From contig NZ_MARB01000018.1 of NCBI RefSeq assembly GCF_001715975.1, positions 1 to 64,000 on the forward strand: a stretch of DNA of 64,000 nt, in the 5' to 3' direction. The notes beneath the pieces are model-generated. The model did not search any database. It had not been told where the DNA came from and saw only the letters and a list, made by a program, of their open reading frames with translations. Origin of the DNA: Candidatus Thiodiazotropha endolucinida (lineage in GTDB: Bacteria; Pseudomonadota; Gammaproteobacteria; Chromatiales; Chromatiaceae). The position numbers and the translations under genes were made by a program. Below are positions 43,571 through 51,953 of this stretch, piece after piece (position 1 is the first letter of the stretch; each line of letters opens with the position of its first letter).

Positions 43571-43797
43571 TCATTTGGGTCTTCAGGGATTCCTAGATCG
43601 GAAGTATCAACTAATTCTGATGTCTCAGGATGAAGGACCGAAAAAGTAGCATCATTTGCTAGGTCTTCGACTGCATGGACTATGCTGACATAGCTACCCA
43701 AATCTTCATCATCAAAAACTGGATGAAATCTCCCATCCAATGATTGGGCGATAAAGAAAATTCCTATTTTGGTTTTCCATTTTAGTAGCAGCTTCAT
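43555..43797 (-). CDS. Small acidic protein, first gene of the SIR2/SMC operon
   Basis: 80 aa. Pattern KTKIGIFFIAQSLDGRFHPVFDDEDLGSY..AVEDLANDATFSVLHPETSE...DLGIPEDPNEW. I recall similar short orphan proteins in proteobacteria but no assigned function. It overlaps the SIR2 gene by 16 bp. It could be a regulator or inhibitor of the operon's toxic component, or an unrelated hitchhiker (inference). Confidence 0.65.
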   Translation of the reverse strand: MKLLLKWKTKIGIFFIAQSLDGRFHPVFDDEDLGSYVSIVHAVEDLANDATFSVLHPETSELVDTSDLGIPEDPNEWKQV

Positions 43798-44143
43798 TTT
43801 CTACTCTGATTTCTTTTACAACGTCCGCTTTGGGTCGTAACCTGAAGTCTGATAATTCAGTCCTTAACGTCCGCATTGGTCGCAAAGCAGCAGCTATGTC
43901 CTTTCAGTTAGCATGTTTGCACGAAGAATGAAGTGCAATACACCAACGAGACTTATACGGTCAGAGAATGGCAATTAAGGCAGGAGATCTAAAAGTAGCT
44001 GAATGCAGTGAGTTATGCCTTCCATGGCAAATCCAAAAATATCTATAAGATTATCGAACAAATCTAAGAATGGTCATTATGAGTCTAGTTTTAACCTGTA
44101 AACATCCAATTTATGGTGAATCCCTGCGTTACAACTTTTCAGC
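43798..44143. other. Intergenic region between the SIR2/SMC operon and nrdB, with the right flanking repeat
   Basis: At 43819-43886 lies ACGTCCGCTTTGGGTCG, then CTGAAGTCTGATAATTCAG and TTAACGTCCGCATTGG. It is the inverted counterpart of 35440-35506, 22 bp before the first gene of the operon. The rest (43890-44143) is AT-rich and contains no gene. The operon promoter should be here. No sigma70 match is convincing. Confidence 0.55.
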
Positions 44144-45301
44144 TCAGTCCCACTTCAATGCCCCACCCGTCTGATACTCTGTAACCCGCGTCTCAAAAAA
44201 GTTCTTCTCCTTCCGCAAATGCGCCTGCTCATCCAACCAGGGTAGGGTGGCCTCAGCCCCGGGAAATGGCTCATCAATCCCAAGCTGCCGGGCACGCCGA
44301 TTGGCGATAAACCGGAACTGCCCCACATGGTCCTCCTGGGAGTAACCGAGAATAGGATCACGCAGGATGTAACTCGCATAGCCGATCTCGGCCGCTTCCG
44401 ATTCGTCCCACATCTCGCGAAGTACCTGTTTGTCCAGGGTGATGTTCTCTTCCTGGATGATCTGCTTGACCACCCGGATACCAAATGAAGCGTGCAGCAC
44501 TTCGTCGCGCATGATGTATTGCAGCTGTTCGGCGGTGCCTTTCATCAGGCCGCGGCGCTGCAGGGCGAAGATGGGGCTGAAGCCGTTGTAGAACCAGCAG
44601 CCTTCGAAGATGGCGGCGAAGAAGATGTAGGCCATGACGAAGTTCTGTAGCTCGTCCGGGTCGCGCAGGTCGATGTCGGCGCGCAGGATGGAGGCGAGGC
44701 GGCGGTTGGTGATCTGGATCTTTTTGTTGATCTCCGGCACCACCCGGTAGCGGTTGTAGATCTCGCCCTGGTCGAGGCCGATGGTCTCGATACAGTGTTG
44801 GTAGGTCCAGGTGTGGAGCGACTCCTCGTAGACCTGGCGCGCCTGGTAGATCTGCAGTTCGGGTGCCGACATCTTCTCCATCACCGCCAGGCCGATATTG
44901 CGCATCGCCAGGATGTCGGAGGTGGTGAGGTAGGAGAGCACGTTCTCGTAGACGTGGCGCTCCTCCAGGGTCAGCTTGTGCTGGTAGTCGTGGACGTCCT
45001 GGGCCATGTTGATGTCCAGTGGGGTCCAGTGGTTCTTGTTGGCGTTGAGGAAGTACTCCCAGGCCCAGGGATACTTGAAGGGCGCCAGCTGGTTGATGTC
45101 GGTCATGCCGTTGATGACCCGCTTGTCGTCCGGGTTAACCGGTTCCATGGAGGCCATCGCCTCGGCCTGCTCTTCCGCCTGCATGGCGCGGGCCGCCTCT
45201 TCCACCACATGGGGATGGGCCGGTTGGGTCTCGGTGTTCGCAGGGGCCGGCGTCGATTCGATGGGCGCCGGCTTCGCGAGTGGATCGTCCCAGTTCAGCA
45301 T
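44144..45301 (-). CDS. nrdB: Class Ia ribonucleotide reductase beta subunit NrdB
   Basis: 385 aa from the ATG at 45301, which follows GAGGAATTGAAG; ATG and TTG codons further up add 7-11 aa. Generates the tyrosyl radical for NrdA. ESLHTWTYQH gives Glu, His and the radical Tyr in the class Ia spacing. FFAAIFEGCWFYNGF and MRDEVLHASFG supply the later Glu/Glu/His ligands. A Pro/Ala-rich N-terminal extension (about 50 aa) precedes the core. Separated from nrdA by an inserted ImmA-like gene. Confidence 0.94.
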   Translation of the reverse strand: MLNWDDPLAKPAPIESTPAPANTETQPAHPHVVEEAARAMQAEEQAEAMASMEPVNPDDKRVINGMTDINQLAPFKYPWAWEYFLNANKNHWTPLDINMAQDVHDYQHKLTLEERHVYENVLSYLTTSDILAMRNIGLAVMEKMSAPELQIYQARQVYEESLHTWTYQHCIETIGLDQGEIYNRYRVVPEINKKIQITNRRLASILRADIDLRDPDELQNFVMAYIFFAAIFEGCWFYNGFSPIFALQRRGLMKGTAEQLQYIMRDEVLHASFGIRVVKQIIQEENITLDKQVLREMWDESEAAEIGYASYILRDPILGYSQEDHVGQFRFIANRRARQLGIDEPFPGAEATLPWLDEQAHLRKEKNFFETRVTEYQTGGALKWD

Positions 45302-45339
45302 CTTCAATTCCTCATTAATCATTGTTTGTTTCAAGGAAG

Positions 45340-46026
45340 TTAGTACTTCACAAGTCCAAGTTCTTGTAATCGGATTGCCATTGATAGACCAGAAACTTTG
45401 AATTGCTCAGCAAGAGATTTGATATGCCTTCCTGCATAGGATGTAGCATTAGCGATGGCAAGCTCACATGCTAGCGAGTTAGTAGCGGCATCTAACAAAG
45501 AATAGTGATCATCAGGGCAAAGCCAGAATGCAACATTGTCATCAATAACAATTGGGTGTTTTGTTTGAAAAGTCTTCTCAAATTGTTCAATTACAAGTCT
45601 ACGAGGCATCAGAAAACAGGCAGAAAAATAGTCAGCTTGTTTTTCTTTCCAAGGTTTTTTGTATGTACTCGAAGAAAGACCGTCTATAGGTCTATCTCTA
45701 TGCATGATTTCATCTTCATGTAACGTCCAATGTGCAATCTCATGTCCGCCAGTGAAACGTTGAGTGTAAATTGGAAAACGAGTTGAAATAGCTATTTTTT
45801 TCGCATGTCTATCTATGAGGCCCGCTACATTTGAATTTCTTTGTGTATTAAGCAAAGGGAGTTCAGGCCAAGTTTGAAAGTCAATGCCAAGAACATGTGC
45901 AGCAACTTTTGGATCGACCATATACAGAGGGTGAACATTTTTTCCTGGCCAAAGGACATGTTTGTTATCCCAAATTTCAATTAGGATCTCTCTAGCTTGA
46001 ATTTCAATTCGATCTTTCCAGTTCAT
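45340..46026 (-). CDS. ImmA/IrrE-family metallopeptidase between nrdA and nrdB
   Basis: 228 aa. Zinc motif HEIAH (95-99) in FTGGHEIAHWTLHED, with KEKQADYFSACFLMPRRLV downstream as in COG2856 proteins, which cleave phage-type repressors or regulators. The gene is AT-rich in contrast with GC-rich nrdA and nrdB. Its last codons and the sequence just upstream share the 10-mer TACTTCACAA (45344-45353 and 46034-46043). No HTH partner is adjacent. It appears to be an intruder in the nrd operon. Confidence 0.85.
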   Translation of the reverse strand: MNWKDRIEIQAREILIEIWDNKHVLWPGKNVHPLYMVDPKVAAHVLGIDFQTWPELPLLNTQRNSNVAGLIDRHAKKIAISTRFPIYTQRFTGGHEIAHWTLHEDEIMHRDRPIDGLSSSTYKKPWKEKQADYFSACFLMPRRLVIEQFEKTFQTKHPIVIDDNVAFWLCPDDHYSLLDAATNSLACELAIANATSYAGRHIKSLAEQFKVSGLSMAIRLQELGLVKY

Positions 46027-46052
46027 AAAATATTACTTCACAATATAAGGTT

Positions 46053-48935
46053 TCACTGGCACGCCTCGCAGTCCGGATCGAGGATGGAGCAGGCCTGGGG
46101 CGCTTCGCCGCCGGCGCCGATCAAGTCGACACCACTACCGCTGTCCTCCTGCTTGATCGAGGTCTTCTCCGCACCGGTGGCGCCCATGGAGCGCAGGTAG
46201 TAGGTGGTCTTGAGGCCGCGCACCCAGGCCAGCTTGTAGAGGTTGTCCAGCTTCTTGCCGGAGGGCTCGGCCATGTAGAGGTTGAGGGATTGCCCCTGGT
46301 CGATCCATTTCTGGCGCCGGGAACCGGCCTCCACCAGCCAGCGGGCGTCGATTTCGAAGGCGGTCGCGTAGACCGCCTTGAGTTCCGCCGGAATACGGTC
46401 GATGGGCTGCAGGGAGCCGTCGTAGTATTTCAGGTCGTTGATCATCACCTCGTCCCACAGATCCAGCTTCTTCAGGTCGTGCACCATGTAGGGGTTGACC
46501 ACGGTGAACTCACCGGAGAGGTTCGATTTGACGAACAGGTTCTGGTAGGTCGGCTCGATGGACTGGCTGACGCCGCAGATGTTGGAGATGGTCGCGGTGG
46601 GGGCGATCGCCATGGTGTTGGAGTTGCGCATCCCCTGGATGCGGATCTTCTCCCGCAGGGTGTCCCAGTCGAGGCTCTGGCTCTCGTCCACCTGCAGGTA
46701 GTCGCCCCGTTCCGCCTTCAGCAGCTTGAGGGAGTCGATGGGCAGGACGCCCTGGCTCCACAGCGAGCCTTCGTAGGTGGAGTAGCGGCCGCGCTCGGCA
46801 GCCAGGTCGGAGGAGGCCTGGATGGCGTAGTAGCTTACCGCCTCCATGGAGCGGTCGGCGAACGTCAGGGCCTCTTCCGAGGTGTAGGCCAGACGCTGTT
46901 TGTAGAGGGCGTCCTGGAAGCCCATGATGCCGAGGCCCACCGGGCGGTGGCGCAGATTGGAGTTACGCGCTTGGGGCACGCTGTAGTAGTTGTAGTCGAT
47001 GACGTTGTCGAGCATGCGCATCGCGGTGCTCACCGTCTTCTCCAGCTTCTTCAGGTCGAGACCGTTCTCATCCACATGGGCGGTGAGATTGACCGAGCCC
47101 AGGTTGCAGACCGCGATCTCCTGGTCGTTGGTATGCAGGGTGATCTCGGTGCAGAGATTGGAGCTGTGCACCATGCCCATGTGCTGGTTGCTGTAACGCA
47201 GGTTGCAGGGATCCTTGAAGGTGATCCAGGGATGGCCGGTCTCGAACAGCAGGCCGAGCATCTTGCGCCACAGGTCCATCGCCTTGACGGTTTTGCTCAC
47301 ATCGAGCAGCCCCTTGGCCGCCTTCTCCTCATAGGCGAGATAGGCCTTTTCGAAGGCCTTGCCGGTGAGCTCGTGCAGATCCGGGGTGTCGTTGGGCGAG
47401 AAGAGGGTCCAGTCGGCCTCTTCGGCGACCCGCCGCATGAAGAGGTCGGGGATCCAGTTGGCGGTGTTCATGTCGTGGGTGCGGCGGCGTTCGTCACCGG
47501 TGTTCTTGCGCAGTTCCAGGAACTCCTCGATATCGATATGCCAGGTCTCCAGGTAGGCGCAGACGGCGCCTTTGCGCTTGCCGCCCTGGTTGACCGCCAC
47601 AGCGGTGTCGTTGGCCACCTTGAGGAAGGGCACCACGCCCTGGGACTTGCCGTTGGTCCCTTTGATGTGGGCGCCGAGGCCGCGCACCCGGGTCCAGTCG
47701 TTGCCCAGGCCGCCGGCGAACTTGGAGAGTAGGGCGTTGTCCTTGATGCTGCTGTAGATGCCGTCCAGGTCGTCGGGCACGGTGGTCAGATAGCAGCTGG
47801 AGAGCTGCGGGCGCAGGGTGCCTGAGTTGAACAGGGTCGGCGTGGAGCTCATGAAGTCGAAGGAGGAGAGCAGGTCATAGAACTCGATGGCCCGTGTCTC
47901 GCGGTCGATCTCGTTGATCGCCAGCCCCATGGCGACGCGCATGAAGAAGGCCTGGGGCAGCTCGAAGCGAATGCCGTCCTCGCTATGGATGAAATAGCGG
48001 TCGTAGAGGGTCTGCAATCCGAGATAGGTGAACTGCAGGTCCCGTTCGGGCTTGATGGAGGCGATCAGCCGGTCCAGGTCGTACTGGCCGAGACGGCCGT
48101 CGAGCAGTTCCAGCTCCTGGGCCTGCAGGATATAGCGTTTGAAATAGCTGCAGTAGCTGTCGGCCATCTCCGCCTGGGTGTTGACCGGGGTGTCGAGACC
48201 GAGAAAGCCGAGGGCCTCCCGGCGCAGGATATCGAGCAGCAGGCGGGCGGCGACCTGGGAGTAGTTGGGCTCCTGATCGATCAGGGTGCGGGCGCTCATC
48301 ACCAGGGTCTGGGAGACATCGCTCTCTTTCACCCCGTCGAACAGGTTGCGGCAGGCCTCCTGCAGGATACGGCCGGCATCCACCTCGTCCAGACCGTTGC
48401 AGGCCTCGTTGACCAGGGCCTGCATGCGTTCGATGTCGAGGGGGCGGCTGGAGCCGTCGGCCAGGGTGACATTGACGATATGCGCTTGAGGAATGCCTTC
48501 GACCTCGGCGCGCTTGGCCTCCTCTTCCAGGCGTTTTTGGGTCTGGCGTTCTCGATAGAGGACATAGGCGCGGGCGGCCTTGTGTTCGCCGGAGCGCATC
48601 AGCGACAGCTCCACCTGGTCCTGGATATCCTCGATGTGCACGGTGGCGTTGTCGGGCAGGCGGCGGGTCAGCGCGCCGACCACCTGGTCGGTGAGGGCCT
48701 GGACGGTATCGTGGACACGGCTGGAGGCGGCCGCACTGCCGCCCTCGACGGCGAGGAAGGCCTTGGTCATGGCAACGCTGATCTTGCTGGGGTCGAAGTG
48801 AGTAACCTTGCCGTTCCGGCGGATGACCTGGATGCCGCTGGTGGTGTTGGCGCGCGCGTGTGTTTGAGGCTCCTGCATCATGGTCGGCTGGGTGACTGAA
48901 ACGGAAGCGTCGCTATTGGCTGCTTGTGTGGCCAT
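46053..48935 (-). CDS. nrdA: Class Ia ribonucleotide reductase alpha subunit NrdA
   Basis: 960 aa from the ATG at 48935, right after AGGAGAAGAG; an upstream frame of 11 aa has no ribosome site. An N-terminal ATP-cone (about 35-130, IQVIRRNGKVTHFDPSKI) gives allosteric dATP control, and a second cone-like segment follows it. Catalytic landmarks are SGTLRPQLSSCYLT, and SSNLCTEITLHT with the radical Cys and Glu. A C-terminal tail CSILDPDCEACQ serves as the shuttle cysteines. Longer than E. coli NrdA (761) because of the N-terminal region. NrdR and DnaA boxes lie upstream. Confidence 0.95.
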   Translation of the reverse strand: MATQAANSDASVSVTQPTMMQEPQTHARANTTSGIQVIRRNGKVTHFDPSKISVAMTKAFLAVEGGSAAASSRVHDTVQALTDQVVGALTRRLPDNATVHIEDIQDQVELSLMRSGEHKAARAYVLYRERQTQKRLEEEAKRAEVEGIPQAHIVNVTLADGSSRPLDIERMQALVNEACNGLDEVDAGRILQEACRNLFDGVKESDVSQTLVMSARTLIDQEPNYSQVAARLLLDILRREALGFLGLDTPVNTQAEMADSYCSYFKRYILQAQELELLDGRLGQYDLDRLIASIKPERDLQFTYLGLQTLYDRYFIHSEDGIRFELPQAFFMRVAMGLAINEIDRETRAIEFYDLLSSFDFMSSTPTLFNSGTLRPQLSSCYLTTVPDDLDGIYSSIKDNALLSKFAGGLGNDWTRVRGLGAHIKGTNGKSQGVVPFLKVANDTAVAVNQGGKRKGAVCAYLETWHIDIEEFLELRKNTGDERRRTHDMNTANWIPDLFMRRVAEEADWTLFSPNDTPDLHELTGKAFEKAYLAYEEKAAKGLLDVSKTVKAMDLWRKMLGLLFETGHPWITFKDPCNLRYSNQHMGMVHSSNLCTEITLHTNDQEIAVCNLGSVNLTAHVDENGLDLKKLEKTVSTAMRMLDNVIDYNYYSVPQARNSNLRHRPVGLGIMGFQDALYKQRLAYTSEEALTFADRSMEAVSYYAIQASSDLAAERGRYSTYEGSLWSQGVLPIDSLKLLKAERGDYLQVDESQSLDWDTLREKIRIQGMRNSNTMAIAPTATISNICGVSQSIEPTYQNLFVKSNLSGEFTVVNPYMVHDLKKLDLWDEVMINDLKYYDGSLQPIDRIPAELKAVYATAFEIDARWLVEAGSRRQKWIDQGQSLNLYMAEPSGKKLDNLYKLAWVRGLKTTYYLRSMGATGAEKTSIKQEDSGSGVDLIGAGGEAPQACSILDPDCEACQ

Positions 48936-49217
48936 CTCTTCTCCTGAATGTGTTCGCATCGTAGCCATTACTGCGCCGGGTCTACGGATCTGACTGCCCT
49001 GGCTGTCGATTGTCTATAGGTGGTTAAACTATTGTCTTTGCCGTGCGGACAGGGTGGCCGGTTTGCGCGGGTCGTTGCATGCCCTGTCTGCGTCAGGCCT
49101 CTTGCTGTGGGGGCATCTAACCCCGAGGCCGGTTTTTCTCTCTATGGCCGATTATTTCTCCGGCCTTATCCTCTGGTCGCTGATGTGGAATCAAAAGCCA
49201 GATTATTAAAACAGTAA

Positions 49218-49265
49218 ACACAATATATATCCTATTTGGCTGATGTCAACCACAAGATATTGTGT
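49218..49265. promoter_or_regulatory. Two NrdR-type boxes upstream of nrdA
   Basis: ACACAATATATATCCT (49218-49233) and CCACAAGATATTGTGT (49250-49265) match the 16-bp NrdR palindrome and start 32 bp apart, the three-helical-turn spacing expected of NrdR. They lie about 280-330 bp before the nrdA start. They suggest repression by NrdR-ATP/dATP. Confidence 0.75.
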
Positions 49266-49272
49266 ATGAAGC

Positions 49273-49313
49273 TGTGGAAAAGGGTGCTCTCTCTGTGCGT
49301 GAATTGTGGATAA
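49273..49313. promoter_or_regulatory. Two DnaA boxes near the nrdA promoter
   Basis: TGTGGAAAA (49273-49281, complement TTTTCCACA) and TGTGGATAA (49305-49313, complement TTATCCACA) fit the DnaA consensus TTWTNCACA. Paired DnaA boxes also occur at the E. coli nrdAB promoter. The surrounding 48936-49658 contains no gene apart from these sites and a MITE relic. Confidence 0.6.
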
Positions 49314-49569
49314 GTTATGGATTGTTATGACCTTTTCCCAAAAAATCATCGGCTTATTGTGTTGGGCGATGATTGTCCTCCATGACATGCCGGTCGGGAC
49401 AAAACGGCATAATTTATCCGGGTGTAAACAGTCCTTGACACATTGGGAATTATATTCCTTCAAATGATGGATCCGCTCAATTCCGATGAGTAAGAAACCG
49501 ATCCGCATTGCCGGTCCGGACCGGGAGAGGAAAGGGGTTGGCAACCAGATCCAGAATGCGTATCGTTAA

Positions 49570-49626
49570 CGGCCTGTAAAACAACGATATTTAACTAGTG
49601 GTCATTGGGTTTGTGTCAACAGGCCC
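49570..49626. repeat. Shrunken MITE relic
   Basis: ACGGCCTGTAAAAC at the left and GTGTCAACAGGCCC at the right resemble the two ends of the 227-bp elements, with only about 57 bp between the outer edges and TA following. It may be an internal-deletion copy. It precedes the CBS gene. Confidence 0.5.
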
Positions 49627-49658
49627 TAAAACAATCGAACTGACGAGGAGTTTTGTAA

Positions 49659-50111
49659 ATGCTGGTAAGCGAAATCATGACAAGAACACCAAAAACGGTG
49701 ACTCCGGATACCAAACTTCTGGAGGTGGTCTCTCTGATGTGCCTGTTTCGTTACAGCGGCCTTCCAGTGGTAGAGGACGGTAAGTTATTGGGCATCATTG
49801 CGGAGAAAGATGTATTGCATCGCATGTTTCCCACCCTCGAGGAGGTCATGGATGGAATGTCGGCGCCCGACTACGACAGCATGATGCTGCAATATAAGGA
49901 TGTGGTGAATCTACAGGTGTCTGATCTCATGACGCCGAATGTCATTACGGTCGGCCCGGATATGCACATACTGCGGGCCGCCACGATCATGGCGCGTCAT
50001 AAGTTCCGCCGTATCCCGGTTGCCGATGGCGGACAGTTGGTGGGAATGCTCAGCCTGGGCGATATTCACAAGGCGATCTTCCAGGCCAATCTGGCTGAGA
50101 GTATCAGTTGA
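49659..50111 (+). CDS. Two-CBS-domain protein
   Basis: 150 aa with two CBS repeats: SEIMTRTPKTVTPDTKLLEVVSLM..GLPVVEDGKLLGIIAEKD and SDLMTPNVITVGPDMHILRAATIM..RRIPVADGGQLVGMLSLGDI. Stand-alone CBS pairs bind adenine nucleotides and act as energy sensors. No partner gene is adjacent. ACGAGGAGTTTTGTAA precedes the ATG. Cytoplasmic. Confidence 0.92.
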   Translation: MLVSEIMTRTPKTVTPDTKLLEVVSLMCLFRYSGLPVVEDGKLLGIIAEKDVLHRMFPTLEEVMDGMSAPDYDSMMLQYKDVVNLQVSDLMTPNVITVGPDMHILRAATIMARHKFRRIPVADGGQLVGMLSLGDIHKAIFQANLAESIS

Positions 50112-50142
50112 TACCGGGAAGGGTGATCCGCTAAGAAAACCA

Positions 50143-50277
50143 GCCGCGAATGAATGCTAATCACCGCGAATAAACGCAAATTTTTTGGCCTAGGGCCTGT
50201 TATCGCAAGAATGGACGTGTAACTGTTTCACAATACCATCGGCGAAAATTTGCGGTGATTAGCGGCCATTTGCGGCC
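50143..50277. repeat. Imperfect long inverted repeat between convergent genes
   Basis: The left arm CCGCGAATGAATGCTAATCACCGCG... and the right arm (complement CCGCAAATGGCCGCTAATCACCGC...) pair over about 35 bp each, including CTAATCACCGC and GCAAATTTT. A 10-bp MITE left-end fragment TAGGGCCTGTTA sits between the arms (50191-50202). It may act as a bidirectional terminator for the CBS and DUF302 genes. Confidence 0.6.
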
Positions 50278-50279
50278 GA

Positions 50280-50789
50280 TCAGAACTCGCCGGTGGCGCC
50301 GGCAACCATCACATCGAGCATTGCCTGATTGACGCGAATCGCGATCTCCGTGAGCTCGGGCGGCAGCAATTCACTGTTGATCAGCATATCTAGATTCAAC
50401 ATCATCAGCCAGAGCTGGCCGTCCTTATCTTCCACCATGGCGATACGACAGGGCATGTAGGCGGCGTAGATTGGATCGTGAATGATCATCTTCCGCGCAT
50501 CCTCCGGGTTACAGAACTGGAAGATGTCGAGATAGGGGGTCTTAAGGCCGCGCGCCTCCAGCTCTTTGGATACCTGCTGTCTGGCGACATATTTCAGGTT
50601 GATCTCCACTGCGCGGGACATCAGCGCCTGTACCGCGTCATCTCTGGTGACGCCGTCCTTGACGCTCATCTGCACCACTGTCTGTTTGATGTCGGTGATA
50701 TTGATTTCAGGTTGATCGCCAGCCAGGGCAGAGGCAGTCAAGAATAGGCTCAGCAGCAAAGCGAGTCCCAGTGCTTGTATCGATTTCAT
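50280..50789 (-). CDS. DUF302-like periplasmic protein
   Basis: 169 aa from the ATG at 50789 after GGGAGAATGCT. Signal peptide ends ASALA-GDQ. The domain has the DUF302 pattern with FCNPEDARKMI, the conserved YMPCRIAMVEDKDGQLWL and a C-terminal amphipathic helix. DUF302 proteins often sit beside c-type cytochromes in sulfur bacteria; here a dihaem cytochrome gene lies 50 bp upstream on the same strand. Function unknown. Confidence 0.82.
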   Translation of the reverse strand: MKSIQALGLALLLSLFLTASALAGDQPEINITDIKQTVVQMSVKDGVTRDDAVQALMSRAVEINLKYVARQQVSKELEARGLKTPYLDIFQFCNPEDARKMIIHDPIYAAYMPCRIAMVEDKDGQLWLMMLNLDMLINSELLPPELTEIAIRVNQAMLDVMVAGATGEF

Positions 50790-50839
50790 AGCATTCTCCC
50801 GAATGTTTCGGTTCATTGATTTATTGTGAAATTGTCCGT

Positions 50840-51451
50840 TTACTTCTTATTGTTGGGCGCCATCGATGAAATATAGGCAAGCAATGCCTCTATATCCTGG
50901 TCCGACAATTCGTCGAAGGTTTCATCTTCAGGGTCGTCATCATGTACCCGCTTGTCCCACTGGAACATCTTCATCTGCCGAAAGAGGTAACGCGGGTACT
51001 GCAGCGCCAATGCCGGGATCCCCTTGCGTGATTTTCCCATACCGTTCTTGCGGTGGCAGCTTTTGCAGTCGCCATTATAGAGCTCTTCGCCCCGTGCCAC
51101 ATTACCGGGCCAGAGCGGGATGTTGTTTAAGATGGGATTGATCTTCTCAAGATTGATACTTTCATAGTAGGCAGCGATGTCATCCACATCCTCTTCGCTG
51201 ATCGAATGCAGGGACGAGGTGACGACCATGCGGGGATTGATCCTCTCTCCCTTGATGTAGGCTTCGATCTGTTTGATCATATAACCGGCTGGCGTGCCGG
51301 CAAGTCTGGGTGAGGCCGGCCCTGGCGTTCCCTGTCCGTAGTGACCATGGCACAGGGCGCAGCTGCGTGCCTGTTTCTTGCCATTATCAAGATCGACTGC
51401 ATGCGCAAACATGGGGATGGATAACAGGAGGGTTATCAGTAGCCTGTTCAT
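50840..51451 (-). CDS. Dihaem c-type cytochrome (c4-like)
   Basis: 203 aa. Signal peptide ends MFAHA. Two haem sites, CALCH (GHYGQGTPGP follows) and CKSCH (RKNGMG follows), in two c4-like domains with matching IKQIEAYIKGERINPRM and FRQMKMFQWDKRV segments supplying Met ligands. Periplasmic electron carrier. Likely co-transcribed with the DUF302 gene downstream. Confidence 0.9.
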   Translation of the reverse strand: MNRLLITLLLSIPMFAHAVDLDNGKKQARSCALCHGHYGQGTPGPASPRLAGTPAGYMIKQIEAYIKGERINPRMVVTSSLHSISEEDVDDIAAYYESINLEKINPILNNIPLWPGNVARGEELYNGDCKSCHRKNGMGKSRKGIPALALQYPRYLFRQMKMFQWDKRVHDDDPEDETFDELSDQDIEALLAYISSMAPNNKK

Positions 51452-51953
51452 AGTTAAGCGGCTCCTTACTTATTAGGATGGTCGTTAAAAAACAAGGTAT
51501 GTATTGGTATATAAACCCAACCGCGAGCCGCAGAAGCCGTGTGCCTCAGTCCGTTATGGATTGAGGCAGTGAATAAATCATTGCTCTTTTGGCACCCCTA
51601 GCTGGAGATCTTTTTCAGGATTATTATTCCGGTTTTATATGGGCCGGTGATCGATTAACACGATCATTATGATCGCTTCTGATTCTCACAAAACTGCATG
51701 TCGCTTTCAATTATTCTTATTCTTTATCAACCATAAAATAATCAATGGAATTAGGTTGATCTGTGCTTTATTTATTGTGTCCTGGCAATACCCTGGCTAT
51801 ATTACATCTTACATAGAATAAATACTGAAGCAGTGAAAACCAGCTTACCAGTGGCAACCCTTATTACAGGTATAGTTTGATTTGCAGTCTCGATTGAGTG
51901 ATTTATTTCTGATCGCACTGCACGATGACGATAAATTGCATTATGGAGTTTCA
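51452..51953. other. Divergent promoter region between two cytochrome genes
   Basis: No gene recognised; AT-rich. It must drive both the gene ending at 51451 and the one starting at 51954. GATCGATTAACACGATCATTATGATCG near 51650 contains repeated GATC/CGATC words but no consensus site I can name. Confidence 0.4.

Noticed and set aside
35440-43886. Integron attC sites around the SIR2/SMC operon
   Set aside because: GTTAAC occurs, but the paired R and L boxes of attC and a cassette array are not visible.
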